Source of the DNA: Chryseosolibacter sp036402075
GTDB taxonomy: Bacteria > Bacteroidota > Bacteroidia > Cytophagales > Cyclobacteriaceae
Assembly: GCA_036402075.1 (NCBI GenBank)
Contig: DASWTP010000106.1
Coordinates: 11,920-75,919, forward strand
Direction: 5' to 3'
DNA length: 64,000 nucleotides
A model generated the notes under the pieces. That model was given only the letters and a program-made list of their open reading frames with translations. It was not told the DNA's origin and made no database searches. Below are positions 15,737 through 24,429 of this stretch, in pieces. A program made the translations under genes and the position numbers. Every line of letters begins with the position of its first letter. The first letter of the stretch is position 1.

Positions 15737-18202
15737 TTACTCGTAGCGCAACGAGTCTACCGGGTTAGTCCGTGCTGCACGGATGGTCTGGAAACTGACA
15801 GTGAGTATAGATACCGCCAGGACTGTAACACCCGCGATCAGAAAAACAAGCGGTGAGATCGTGGTGCGATACGGAAACGATTCGATCCACTGATTCATGA
15901 CTAACCAGATCACCGGAACAGCAAGCACGATTGCAAGCAAGACAAGCTTTACATATTCAGTCGATAGCAACACAAAGATCCCCTGGTCGGTCGAACCGAG
16001 CGCCTTACGAATTCCAATCTCCTTGGTACGTTGCGTTGCTGTGTAGGCTGATAATCCGAATAAGCCGAGACAGCCAACGATCATCGCGAGGGCAGCAAAC
16101 ACGGTAAACAGTTCTCCAAACTTCTTTTCATTTTCGTACTGTCGATTGAAATAATCATCCAGGAAGAAATAGTCGAACGGGTTTCCTGGAAAAGCTTTTT
16201 GAAAACTTTGGCGCACCTGGTCAACGGTGGTGGAAAGCTCATTTGTGCTGATGCGGATACTGTAGTACTCACCATAGTAGGGAGAACAATAGAAGATCAT
16301 CGGATCGATGGATTTCTTCAATGAAACCTGGTGATAATCGTTCACCACACCAACGATAATGGGGCTCCATTGCCATTGCACAGCGGTTATGGTTTGGCCC
16401 AACGCCTCTTCCGGAGTTTTAAAGCCGAGTGCTTTCACGGCAGATTCGGTAAGTACCACAGATGTATCCTGGTCTTTTGTATACTCCTGCGCAAAGGTTC
16501 TTCCAGCAATGAGTTTCATTTTAAACACATCGAGAAAATTATAGTCCATGCTATTGGCACGCAGGGTCACCAGCTGATCATCAGGCGCCCCATAACGTTT
16601 AACCGGAGCTTTGTATTCACGTTGCTTGCCCGGAATTGTAACCGAACTCGTCACCGCTTGCACGGAAGGAATGTTCTTCAGCTCGTTCTTAAAGGTTTCG
16701 ATGGCAGAGCTAAAGGCCGTTCTGTCACGAGGTGAAATACCGGGACGCTCCACGACAAGCACCTGGTCAATGTTCATCCCGATGTCCTGGTTCATCATAA
16801 AATTAAGTTGACGGTAAACGATCAACGTTCCTGCGATGAGGGCTACCGAAGCCATGAATTGCACGACAACCAATCCTTTGCGCAGCAGAATTCCGCGTGT
16901 GCTGTTTTTCAGTTTACCTTTCAAAACGGATACGGGTTTGAACGATGAGAGGACTAAGGCCGGGTAGGATCCTGACAACACGGTGCCGGTTGCCCACAAA
17001 ACGAACAATAACACCACAAACCACGGTTGAAGCAGATCGCCAAGCTGAAGCGACAAACCGGAAAGTGTGTTAAAAAACGGCAGCGCCAGCGCAACGATCA
17101 GAACCGCGATGACGATGGACAACAGGTTAACAACCGCTGACTCAACCATAAATTGCCGGATAAGCTGAAATTTGAATGCGCCCATCACTTTTCGAACACC
17201 AACCTCTTTTGCGCGTTCCATCGCCTTGGCTGTTGAAAGGTTTATATAATTGATCCAGGCAATTACCAATACAAACACGCCAATCAGGCCGAGGAAGAAA
17301 ACAATTTTTGCATCACCGTTCGGCTCCACCTCTTCAGCGAGGTTTGAAGTAAGGTGGATATCCGCAATTCGCTGGAGCGCCAGTACATCGCGTTGATTTC
17401 TCTCTTTCAGTCCAGGGGAATACTTCTCGACAACTCCCGCAAACTTTGATTCGAGAATTTTTGGATCAGTTCCGGGCCGCACCTTTATGAAGGTATACAT
17501 GTCTTTGCGCTGCCAGCTTAGATGATATCGATCGCGGGCACGTTCGAAACGCGAATAGAGAGTCTCATATGAAAAAAGCACATCAAACTTCAAGTGTGTA
17601 TTGCGTGGCAGGTCTTTGAACACGCCCGTAATCTTCACTAGCTCATTGTTGTAGTCATCATCTTGCAAACGCAAATTTTTTCCGATCGGGTCTTCATTTC
17701 CAAAATACAGTTTCGCATAGCTTTCCGATATCACTGCCTGTAACGGTTCGGCAAGAGCTGTCCTTGGATCGCCTGAGATCATTGGGTAGCCCATGAGGGG
17801 TAAAAATGAAGAGTCAGCATAGAGAAACCTGCGTTGCTTGATTGCGATCGGATCGGGCTTCGCTTCCTCATTGGTGATGATTACGTTGTTCTTATAGCCC
17901 ATATTATAAAGGCGGGCGTATCCAACTACCTCTGGAAGTTCGCTGGTCAGCGCTGGACCAACACCAGGATAGTTCTCTGCGCTTGCAATCGATAATTCAT
18001 TATTGATATAACTGGTGAGGGTAACGCGGTAAATGTTCTCGTTATCGGCTATGCATTGCTCGTAACTTTTTTCAAACTGCACATAAAGCGCTATGATGAG
18101 GAAGACTCCCATCCCTATCGACAAGCCAAGAATATTCAGGAAGGAGAAGAATTTGTTCTTTTTGAGGCTTCGAAAAGCGGTGAGGAAAAGGTTACGGATC
18201 AT
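15737..18202 (-). CDS. MacB/FtsX-type ABC transporter permease
   Basis: An 821-aa permease with duplicated architecture common in Bacteroidota. The N-terminal TM helix is in the signature SLKKNKFFSFLNILGLSIGMGVF. A periplasmic MacB core domain follows, then three TM helices in an FtsX domain (KEVGVRKVMGAFKFQL), a second TM/core unit (LRKGLVVVQFMASVALIAG) and a second FtsX domain (RTKEIGIRKALGSTDQGIF). There is no ATPase domain, and no ATPase gene is adjacent, so it must pair with one encoded elsewhere. Likely roles are lipoprotein or antimicrobial-compound mechanotransmission. Confidence 0.92.
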   Translation of the reverse strand: MIRNLFLTAFRSLKKNKFFSFLNILGLSIGMGVFLIIALYVQFEKSYEQCIADNENIYRVTLTSYINNELSIASAENYPGVGPALTSELPEVVGYARLYNMGYKNNVIITNEEAKPDPIAIKQRRFLYADSSFLPLMGYPMISGDPRTALAEPLQAVISESYAKLYFGNEDPIGKNLRLQDDDYNNELVKITGVFKDLPRNTHLKFDVLFSYETLYSRFERARDRYHLSWQRKDMYTFIKVRPGTDPKILESKFAGVVEKYSPGLKERNQRDVLALQRIADIHLTSNLAEEVEPNGDAKIVFFLGLIGVFVLVIAWINYINLSTAKAMERAKEVGVRKVMGAFKFQLIRQFMVESAVVNLLSIVIAVLIVALALPFFNTLSGLSLQLGDLLQPWFVVLLFVLWATGTVLSGSYPALVLSSFKPVSVLKGKLKNSTRGILLRKGLVVVQFMASVALIAGTLIVYRQLNFMMNQDIGMNIDQVLVVERPGISPRDRTAFSSAIETFKNELKNIPSVQAVTSSVTIPGKQREYKAPVKRYGAPDDQLVTLRANSMDYNFLDVFKMKLIAGRTFAQEYTKDQDTSVVLTESAVKALGFKTPEEALGQTITAVQWQWSPIIVGVVNDYHQVSLKKSIDPMIFYCSPYYGEYYSIRISTNELSTTVDQVRQSFQKAFPGNPFDYFFLDDYFNRQYENEKKFGELFTVFAALAMIVGCLGLFGLSAYTATQRTKEIGIRKALGSTDQGIFVLLSTEYVKLVLLAIVLAVPVIWLVMNQWIESFPYRTTISPLVFLIAGVTVLAVSILTVSFQTIRAARTNPVDSLRYE

Positions 18203-18303
18203 ATCGGCAAAGGTTGGTCCATTAAAGTAGACCCGCTTTTTCCGAAAAGGTTACAAGGGATGAATTTTATTTTGAGTTCAACTGCAAAATCCCCCAAAAC
18301 GGT

Positions 18304-18346
18304 GTAAAAAAATATAGGCAACCCCTTACAAAATTGGGCTGCCTAT
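18304..18346 (-). terminator. Terminator of the larger KGG-repeat gene
   Basis: On the minus strand ATAGGCA...TGCCTAT closes a stem that is extended inside by GCCC/GGGG, then ATTTTTTT follows. It lies about 25 bp after the stop of the 147-aa gene. Confidence 0.75.
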
Positions 18347-18368
18347 ACTTTCCCTCCGAGGATCGAAT

Positions 18369-18812
18369 TTAGCTTTCTTCGTCAAAGCCGCGGCTTCTCT
18401 TGCTGCGACCCATGTTTCCATCGCCTAACCCCTCATCTTCGTCCTCATCAGTTTCACTGACGGAAGCTTGCCCCAAATTGTTAGCAACTTCTTTTTCTTC
18501 CTCCAATGAATTCAAGTCTCGTTGTGAATATTCAATATCACGTTGAACCTTCTCATTTTGCTCGCTCAGTGCGGAAGGACTTTGTTCATTCCGTCCGGTA
18601 GCACCGCGACTGGTCTTGCCCGTGCCACCCTGGGAAGCCTTGCCACCCTGGCTTGAAATTTCCCGTTGTTTTTGCTTGTCCATGGAAGCAAAACCACGGT
18701 TGGAGGTATTACTCTGTGCAGAGGCCCTTCCACCCTGTCGTGCTATCTCACGTTGTCTGTTCTCATCCATGGATCCGAATCCTCTGGTGCTTTTACCTTT
18801 TGGTTTTTCCAT
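18369..18812 (-). CDS. KGG-repeat stress-induced protein (two repeats, acidic tail)
   Basis: A 147-aa hydrophilic protein with two copies of the general-stress/conidiation-10 motif: GFGSMDENRQREIARQGGRAS (about 12-32, glutamine in place of lysine in the final QGG) and GFASMDKQKQREISSQGGKAS. Between and after them are Gly/Ser/Thr-rich linkers, a coiled segment (NEKVQRDIEYSQRDLNSLEEEKE) and a strongly acidic stretch (ETDEDEDEGLGDG). It is predicted disordered and cytoplasmic. Family members are induced by osmotic, desiccation and glucose stress; the mechanism is unknown. A paralogue lies 385 bp away in the same orientation. Confidence 0.85.
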   Translation of the reverse strand: MEKPKGKSTRGFGSMDENRQREIARQGGRASAQSNTSNRGFASMDKQKQREISSQGGKASQGGTGKTSRGATGRNEQSPSALSEQNEKVQRDIEYSQRDLNSLEEEKEVANNLGQASVSETDEDEDEGLGDGNMGRSKRSRGFDEES

Positions 18813-18892
18813 AGTTCAATCGTTTGAGTAACCGTTCACCTTACAACGAAGGATATCTCAGGTTAGTATAGAATAATTATTGTGCCAAGGTT

Positions 18893-19125
18893 AACGTTGA
18901 TCCGTTGATTAGTTGATTAGTTGATCCGTTTCGGGATCTACAAATGGTAACAGGGTGATCAATTGCGGGTGTTCAAACTAATCTCAGGATTAACGATGAA
19001 ATCCCAAACGTATAAACCAAGCAGCAGATTAACGTTTCCACATGAACTACAAGGCAGTCGCTTTAAACCAATATAAAATACGCTATGAAATGCCGCACGG
19101 ATTAACGAATCAACGGATCAACGTT
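18893..19125. repeat. 22-bp inverted repeat (one mismatch) flanking 189 bp
   Basis: The arm at 18893-18914 (AACGTTGATCCGTTGATT...) matches the reverse complement of 19104-19125 at 21 of 22 positions. The left arm sits within an 8-bp tandem series of GTTGATTA/GTTGATCC. No transposase or target-site duplication was recognised. Confidence 0.65.
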
Positions 19126-19137
19126 TACACGTCTCTA

Positions 19138-19174
19138 CAAAAAAAGAAAAGTCCCGGCCGTAACACCGAGACTT
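19138..19174 (-). terminator. Terminator of the small KGG gene
   Basis: On the minus strand AAGTCTCGG - loop - CCGGGACTT (G-U pair on this strand only) is followed by TTTTCTTTTT, about 25 bp after the TAA of the 77-aa gene. Confidence 0.75.
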
Positions 19175-19197
19175 CTCTTTAAACTCGCGCTTAATAA

Positions 19198-19431
19198 TTA
19201 AGGGTTTTCTACAACATTGCCAGACTCAGCTGCCTGCTTATTCTGGTTTGCACGTTGGCTGCGGCTTGTGCCACTAGCCTCTCCACCCTTCCTGCCAATC
19301 TCCGCCATGTGTGCACGATTCTGGCTCACGGCTGCCCCGCCTTTTCTTGCGATTTCACGTTGTCTTTCACGATCCATTGAAGCAAAACCACGGTTAGCAG
19401 TTCCTCCACTTTTCCTCTCTTGATCTGCCAT
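19198..19431 (-). CDS. KGG-motif general stress protein
   Basis: A 77-aa protein with two KGG motifs: GFASMDRERQREIARKGG (~14-31) and a second, shorter AHMAEIGRKGGEAS (~41-54). The motif layout matches the small bacterial GsiB/con-10 stress proteins. The C-terminus is Gln/Asn-rich and probably disordered. It has its own terminator, so it is probably transcribed separately from the neighbouring 147-aa paralogue. Confidence 0.88.
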   Translation of the reverse strand: MADQERKSGGTANRGFASMDRERQREIARKGGAAVSQNRAHMAEIGRKGGEASGTSRSQRANQNKQAAESGNVVENP

Positions 19432-19612
19432 AAACTACTATTAAAGGATTACATAAAATTTGTCCGACCGATAAGCACAAAACATATGCCCGTATCGGCT
19501 ATTCCTCAATTAGTTAGCCATTTGGAAGCTTGGGGCAACGGTTTTGTACAACGAAGTTAAGCAGTAAATTAACCAGCCGTATCAAGCGGCCGACTACGTT
19601 TAACAGCAGTAT

Positions 19613-20899
19613 ATGCAAGTCACAGAACATTTTGACGTGATCGTCATCGGAGCCGGGGCCGCAGGGCTCTGTGCAGCACGTGAGTTAACCCGGGTAAAAA
19701 TGAAGATTTTACTCCTCGAAGCGCGTCACCGGATTGGTGGAAGAATGTATACAAATATTCCACACAATTTCACTGTCCCAATTGAACGTGGTGCAGAATT
19801 CATTCATGGCGAAGCCTCCCATACTTTCCAGCTCCTGCAAGAAGCAAAAGGTGAATGGGTCCGAATTGAAGGCAACACGTACCAGGCGCACAATGACACG
19901 ATTGAAGAGACAGATTTCTTCGACAACGACTGGAGCCTTATTCTCGAAAAACTCGAAACGCTCACAACAGACATGACCTTCGCTGATTTTCTGAGCGAGC
20001 ACTTCGATGGCGCGGCATACGAAACACTTCGAGAGAAGATTACAAAGTTTGTTGAGGGGTACAACGCGGCCGACATCACACGTGTAAGCTCCCTCGCGTT
20101 GCGCGAAGAGTGGAGCGAAGATGAAGACCCCGCGCAATACAGGATCAACGGTGGATATGCGAAGCTATATGAACATCTCGAGCGTGAAATTGCGTATAGC
20201 GGGGGCGTAATGCGACTGAAAAATGAAGTGTCGGAGATTGTATGGAAGCGCGGTGAAGTTGAAGTGAGAACACAAGTCGAAAGTTTCAAAGCAAAGAAAT
20301 GCCTGATCACCATCCCCGTTTCACTTCTTTCAACAAACGCCATCCGGTTTCAACCGGCAGTACCTCACATCCAGGCTGCAGCATCAAAGATCGGATTTGG
20401 AGGGGTTGTAAAAGTCACGCTCGAATTCAAGTCACTGTTCTGGGAGACTAAACCATCCAAAAAATTCAAGAATGTTCAATTCATTTTCTCAGATGAAAAA
20501 ATTCCCACCTGGTGGTCTCAATTCCCGAACCGAACACCTTTGCTTACCGGATGGGTGGGCGGCCCTCCCTCCACGAAATTAAGCGAAGACGATACTGTAG
20601 TCGTTAACGCTGCGATCGAATCGCTTGCCAACGCCTTGCATTACCCAGCGGAACAAATCCGCCAAGAGCTAAAGGCATGGCATGTAGACCGATGGACGAA
20701 TGAAGAATTCTCTTGTGGCGCCTACTCGTATGCGATGCTTGGGACAACTGAGGCAATAAACATCTTGCAAACTCCATTGGAAGACACACTGTACTTTGCA
20801 GGAGAGGCAATCTACAAAGGACCGCACCGAAGCACAGTTGAAGCAGCGTTAGTCAGTGGCCATGATGCTGCGAAGCAAATCTGTAAAAAATTAATTTAA
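19613..20899 (+). CDS. FAD-dependent amine oxidase (monoamine oxidase family)
   Basis: A 428-aa flavoprotein predicted to oxidise a primary or secondary amine with O2, giving aldehyde or imine plus H2O2. The dinucleotide-binding start is DVIVIGAGAAGLCAARE (residues 9-25), followed by LLLEARHRIGGRMYTN. The C-terminal FAD-contact motif is LYFAGEAIYKGPHRSTVEAALVSG. There is no signal peptide, so it is cytoplasmic. Substrate choice is not predictable. TACGTTTA, a -7-like element, lies 10 nt before the ATG. Confidence 0.92.
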   Translation: MQVTEHFDVIVIGAGAAGLCAARELTRVKMKILLLEARHRIGGRMYTNIPHNFTVPIERGAEFIHGEASHTFQLLQEAKGEWVRIEGNTYQAHNDTIEETDFFDNDWSLILEKLETLTTDMTFADFLSEHFDGAAYETLREKITKFVEGYNAADITRVSSLALREEWSEDEDPAQYRINGGYAKLYEHLEREIAYSGGVMRLKNEVSEIVWKRGEVEVRTQVESFKAKKCLITIPVSLLSTNAIRFQPAVPHIQAAASKIGFGGVVKVTLEFKSLFWETKPSKKFKNVQFIFSDEKIPTWWSQFPNRTPLLTGWVGGPPSTKLSEDDTVVVNAAIESLANALHYPAEQIRQELKAWHVDRWTNEEFSCGAYSYAMLGTTEAINILQTPLEDTLYFAGEAIYKGPHRSTVEAALVSGHDAAKQICKKLI

Positions 20900-20995
20900 G
20901 TTCATGCGCACAAAATAGCCGCCTTGGCATGAGAATTATTCTTTCTGATCGCGGAAACATTTCTTAGTTGTAGTTATTCAAAATTTTTACGGGGT

Positions 20996-22129
20996 ATGAA
21001 TTGGAGAGGAGTAAAAACTGCCTGCGCTGCAGTTGTATTCAGCGCGTTTTGCACGCCTGCGCTTAGTCAAAACTATTATTTAGTGATCGGAGCATTCTCA
21101 TCGGAGAGTGATAATGTCAAAGAATTTACGAGCTACCTTCCCAGCACTCAGTTCGACACGGCTTATACAATCCAGTCGAATAACAATTCACTGCATTTGT
21201 ATATCATGAAAACATCAAGCAAGGAAGTTGCCCTTGCAAAAGGTGCAACACTTACGGAAGGTGTGTCAGGTCTTAAAGCACCGGAGGGAGTTCTTGTTAC
21301 ACCTCAGCCCATTGGCGCAAAAACTGAAGCGACCGCTGTTGATGACGCAAACTATGAGTCTTTGTCAGCAACGGGCTCCAACAAATCCTCCGATGGAGTG
21401 CCTGCAGGAGGTGGTGTTCCAATGAAGCCAAAAGGAAAGTATTTCAAATTTACCATTGCTTCTGAAGATGGCAGCATGTTGCCTGGAGAGGTTCATCATG
21501 TTGACCGGTTTGCCCAAAAAGAGCTGGGCAGCTTTTCGACAGACTTGTATATCGATATGATGAAGCCGGGACCATCAGAACCGATGACGGTGGTGTGCGG
21601 AGTATTTGGCTACAAAGAAGTTGATAAGTATATCGATTTCGCCAATCCGGCAGAAACCGAGGGCGCTTACCAGGATGAACATGGTGCCTGGGTAATTCCT
21701 TACAAACTGGAAAGACTTGAGCGTGGCGATGTGTCCGTAATGTACAATGTCGGCTTCTACAAAGATGCTGTTGCTATGACACCTCCATCGAAGAAAGACC
21801 TTGATGAGCTTGTTTCCATGATGATGGAAAATCCAAATTACGTTGTAAAGGTTCACGCACACTGCAATGGCAAGTCAGGTCGCGAGGTGATGCTCCTCAA
21901 CGAGGAGAACAACTTCTTTGAAACCACCGGATCAACACAAGTAAGAATGACAGCAAAGCAGCTCACCAACCTCAGAGCAGAGGCGATCAGATCGTACCTC
22001 AAGCTAAAAGGCATCAGCGAAGAGCGCGTGAAAATGTATGGCTGGGGCGGTTCTGAAATGCTTGTAAAAGAAAATGATCCGAATGCGCGCCTCAACGACC
22101 GCGTAGAGATTGAAATCCTCAAAGACTAA
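20996..22129 (+). CDS. Exported OmpA-like peptidoglycan-associated protein
   Basis: A 377-aa envelope protein. A signal peptide (MNWRGVKTACAAVVFSAFCTPALSQ) is followed by a SPOR-like segment (YYLVIGAFSSESDNVKEF), a linker, a beta-rich central region (YKEVDKYIDFANP) and a C-terminal OmpA_C domain. The latter contains NPNYVVKVHAHCNGKSG and LRAEAIRSYLKLKGISEERVKMYGWGGSE, ending in NARLNDRVEIEILKD, the typical peptidoglycan-binding pattern. Such proteins link the outer membrane to the cell wall; Bacteroidota versions also occur with gliding/T9SS machinery, but nothing here proves that role. Confidence 0.85.
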   Translation: MNWRGVKTACAAVVFSAFCTPALSQNYYLVIGAFSSESDNVKEFTSYLPSTQFDTAYTIQSNNNSLHLYIMKTSSKEVALAKGATLTEGVSGLKAPEGVLVTPQPIGAKTEATAVDDANYESLSATGSNKSSDGVPAGGGVPMKPKGKYFKFTIASEDGSMLPGEVHHVDRFAQKELGSFSTDLYIDMMKPGPSEPMTVVCGVFGYKEVDKYIDFANPAETEGAYQDEHGAWVIPYKLERLERGDVSVMYNVGFYKDAVAMTPPSKKDLDELVSMMMENPNYVVKVHAHCNGKSGREVMLLNEENNFFETTGSTQVRMTAKQLTNLRAEAIRSYLKLKGISEERVKMYGWGGSEMLVKENDPNARLNDRVEIEILKD

Positions 22130-22150
22130 GAAAACAGAGTTCATGAATGA

Positions 22151-22177
22151 AAGCCCTGGCAACCACCAGGGCTTTTT
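22151..22177 (+). terminator. Terminator after the OmpA-like gene
   Basis: A 9-bp perfect stem AAGCCCTGG / CCAGGGCTT with loop CAACCA is followed by TTTTG, 21 bp after the stop. Confidence 0.88.
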
Positions 22178-22287
22178 TGTTGCATGACAGCCGGTCACAT
22201 AAGGAAATTGCCATGTGTGGTGTGTGTCTTGTTTTTCAAAACGTGGATCGCTAACTTAAAATTACTATTCACCCTTAACATAACACC

Positions 22288-23199
22288 ATGTATTCTTCAC
22301 GAAGAACTTTCTTAAAGCAAAGCGCAATTACTCTTGCCGGAACCACACTCTTAACGCGATCTGTTTTTGCCGCTTCAAAGCCCTCCACGCTTGTCGGTAT
22401 TCAATTGTACTCGGTGCGTGACGAGATGAAGGCCGATCCGCTTGGAACGTTGAAACAAGTTGCTCAAATGGGTTACAAGCACGTTGAACATGCAAACTAC
22501 GTAGACCGCAAGTTCTACGGATATGCCGCAACGGAATTCAAAAAGATCCTGAACGATCTCGGACTAAGTATGCCAAGCGGCCACACCGTGATGGGACCAA
22601 AGCACTGGGACGCAACAAAGAAAGACTTTACGGATGCGTGGAAATATACCGTTGAAGATGCGGCTACACTTGGGCAAAACTATGTGATCAGCCCGTGGCT
22701 TGACCAGAGCCTGCGCCAGACGAAAGATGATCTTAAACGGTACATGGAGGTATTTAATAAAAGTGGAGAATTGTGTAAAAAATCAGGCATGAAGTTCGGA
22801 TACCACAACCATGATTTCGAATTCAGCCAGAAGTTCGATAACGAGACTGTCTATGACATCATGTTAAAGAACACAGATCCAGACCTGGTGATGCAACAAC
22901 TCGACATCGGAAACCTTTACAACGGGGGCGCCAATGCTGCAGAAGTTGTAAAACAATACCCAGGACGCTTTGAATCACTCCATGTCAAAGACGAAATCAA
23001 AGCCGAAGGCGGTCATGAAAAGTACGAAAGCACGGTGTTGGGCAAAGGCATTGTGAACGTGAAAGAAGTAATTGATTTGTGCAAAAAATCCGGAGGCACC
23101 TTCCACTACATTATCGAACAGGAATCCTACCAGGGTAAGACTCCCCTTGCGTCCATAAAAGAAGACCTTGAAATCATGAACAAGTGGGGATACAAATAG
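22288..23199 (+). CDS. Tat-exported sugar phosphate isomerase/epimerase-like TIM-barrel protein
   Basis: A 303-aa protein of the xylose-isomerase-like AP endonuclease 2 superfamily. The twin-arginine signal SSRRTFLKQSAITLAG (residues 3-18) predicts folded export. The barrel contains VGIQLYSVRDEMK, GYHNHDFEF, QLDIGNLYNGG and the metal-site glutamate region IIEQESYQG. Related exported proteins occur with Gfo/Idh dehydrogenases and DUF1080 hydrolases in sugar breakdown. Its stop codon TAG is the first unit of a heptanucleotide repeat. A paralogue is at 47040. Confidence 0.9.
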   Translation: MYSSRRTFLKQSAITLAGTTLLTRSVFAASKPSTLVGIQLYSVRDEMKADPLGTLKQVAQMGYKHVEHANYVDRKFYGYAATEFKKILNDLGLSMPSGHTVMGPKHWDATKKDFTDAWKYTVEDAATLGQNYVISPWLDQSLRQTKDDLKRYMEVFNKSGELCKKSGMKFGYHNHDFEFSQKFDNETVYDIMLKNTDPDLVMQQLDIGNLYNGGANAAEVVKQYPGRFESLHVKDEIKAEGGHEKYESTVLGKGIVNVKEVIDLCKKSGGTFHYIIEQESYQGKTPLASIKEDLEIMNKWGYK

Positions 23200-23298
23200 G
23201 CATTAGTCATTAGGCATTAGGCATTAGGCATTAGGCATTAGGCAATTAGGCATTAGGCATTAGGCATTAGGCATTAGGCATTAGTCACTAGGCATTAG
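23197..23298. repeat. Tandem heptanucleotide array GCATTAG (about 14 units)
   Basis: Starting at the TAG stop of the isomerase gene, 14 units run head to tail: mostly GCATTAG, one 8-mer (GCAATTAG at 23242), plus TCATTAG and TCACTAG variants. Matching words in the opposite orientation (CGAGTGACTAATGACTAG, 23382-23398) overlap the 3' end of the convergent kinase gene. Confidence 0.95.
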
Positions 23299-23309
23299 TC
23301 GTAGGATTG

Positions 23310-23366
23310 AAAAAAAAAGGGAATAGGGAAGTGTGGCATAAATGACCTCCTATTTCCTTTTTTGCT
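23310..23366. terminator. Bidirectional terminator between convergent genes
   Basis: AAAAAAGGGAATAGG (23313-23327) pairs with CCTATTTCCTTTTTT (23349-23363) with one mismatch/wobble; there is a poly-A run on the left and a poly-T run on the right. It serves the isomerase gene and the lipid kinase gene. Confidence 0.75.
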
Positions 23367-23388
23367 TTTTACTCTTTTCTCCGAGTGA

Positions 23389-24351
23389 CTAATGACTAGT
23401 GGCGTTTTCCTTCACAGTGACTTTTTCCTTTTCTGGCGTTGGCTGCGCATCCTGTAGCTCTTCTTGTTTCACCAGGAACTTTAAAAGTCCTTCCTGTAAT
23501 TTAATCCGGATGTCTTTGGATTTTTTCAACTGCACAATTTCATCGTCTACATGGAGCAGTTTTCCCTCCCAATACATTTCCAGGTTTTTTGCTTTGAGGA
23601 TGTTAAAAATGGGTGGTTGTTCGATTCCATGAAGTTTATTGTGAACATAGGCCGCAAACTCATCACGCTGACGTTCTGAAACGAGGATTACTTCAAACTC
23701 CCCGTCACCCGGATCGCCCACCGGTGTGAGGTTAAGGTTTGGCCCGATGGATTGTGTGTTCATGACTTCCACCAACAGAAACTTTCCGGAATAATCGGCT
23801 CCATCCAACGAGATCTTGCAGTATCGCGCTTTGCTCGATAAGATAATATCGTGAAGCGTTTCGAGCGCGACTTTCAGGTTTTCCTCCGGAGCCGCTGGCA
23901 GCTCATCTTTCTTCTTTTTCATCTCCTTCATCAGTCGTGGAAAAACGCCATAACCAATTCCCTCCAGGAAAAAGCCCGGTTGCTTCTTCAGCCCATAGAT
24001 TCTTCCCACATCAAACGGCTTTAAAACTCCGCCTTCCCATCCATCGATGACTTCCTCAGGAGTGCCGCGTATTCCTAAAGTACGCGCAATATTGTTCGCT
24101 GTGCCCAATGGTAACAAGGCGAGAGGCATATTTTTATCAAGCACCACACGCGCCACCTTACGCACGGTTCCATCGCCTCCCGCAATCACAATCATGTCCG
24201 ACTCAGCCGGTTTGATATTCTCCCAGCCTTCTTTTTTTGTAGATGAATAACTACAGTCGTAGCCCGCCCGATTGATCAGGCGCGCCAGCTTTTTATGTGT
24301 GTATTCAGCCTCCCCTGCCTTCGGATTATGTAAGAGTTTTGCAACTTTCAT
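23389..24351 (-). CDS. Diacylglycerol kinase-family lipid kinase
   Basis: A 320-aa member of the DAGK catalytic family (YegS-like), phosphorylating a lipid hydroxyl with ATP at the inner face of the membrane. Motifs: HNPKAGE near the start, the nucleotide loop VIAGGDGTVRKVA (~56-68), PLGTANNIARTLGI and FFLEGIGYGVFP. The C-terminus is charged (TPEKEKVTVKENATSH). Its last two sense codons and the TAG stop fall in a heptamer word TAGTCATTAG of the neighbouring repeat, so the end of the protein may be repeat-derived. Confidence 0.9.
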   Translation of the reverse strand: MKVAKLLHNPKAGEAEYTHKKLARLINRAGYDCSYSSTKKEGWENIKPAESDMIVIAGGDGTVRKVARVVLDKNMPLALLPLGTANNIARTLGIRGTPEEVIDGWEGGVLKPFDVGRIYGLKKQPGFFLEGIGYGVFPRLMKEMKKKKDELPAAPEENLKVALETLHDIILSSKARYCKISLDGADYSGKFLLVEVMNTQSIGPNLNLTPVGDPGDGEFEVILVSERQRDEFAAYVHNKLHGIEQPPIFNILKAKNLEMYWEGKLLHVDDEIVQLKKSKDIRIKLQEGLLKFLVKQEELQDAQPTPEKEKVTVKENATSH

Positions 24352-24395
24352 TCTTATAAAGTCTCACTAAACGCCTATAAGAATATCATACCTGC

Positions 24396-24425
24396 TTGGC
24401 TCTGGAACGAAAATATTAGCGTTTG
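24396..24425 (+). promoter_or_regulatory. Candidate promoter of surE
   Basis: TTGG at 24396-24399, about 17 nt, then TAgcgTTTG at 24417-24425 (the consensus with one extra base). The ATG follows after 4 nt. Confidence 0.35.
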
Positions 24426-24429
24426 GTGC

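Larger units (their letters stand above)
18813..19197. other. 385-bp non-coding spacer between two KGG genes
   Basis: No convincing reading frame. It contains a cluster of 8-bp GTTGATTA/GTTGATCC words at 18896-18930, a 22-bp inverted repeat, several TTAAC/GTTAA words, and the terminator of the upstream KGG gene at its right end. Confidence 0.6.

Noticed and set aside
19804..20343. A 179-codon minus-strand frame
   Set aside because: Antisense shadow of the amine oxidase gene with no coding features.
23197..23298. GCATTAG array considered as a CRISPR array
   Set aside because: Units are 7 bp with no unique spacers and there are no cas genes.
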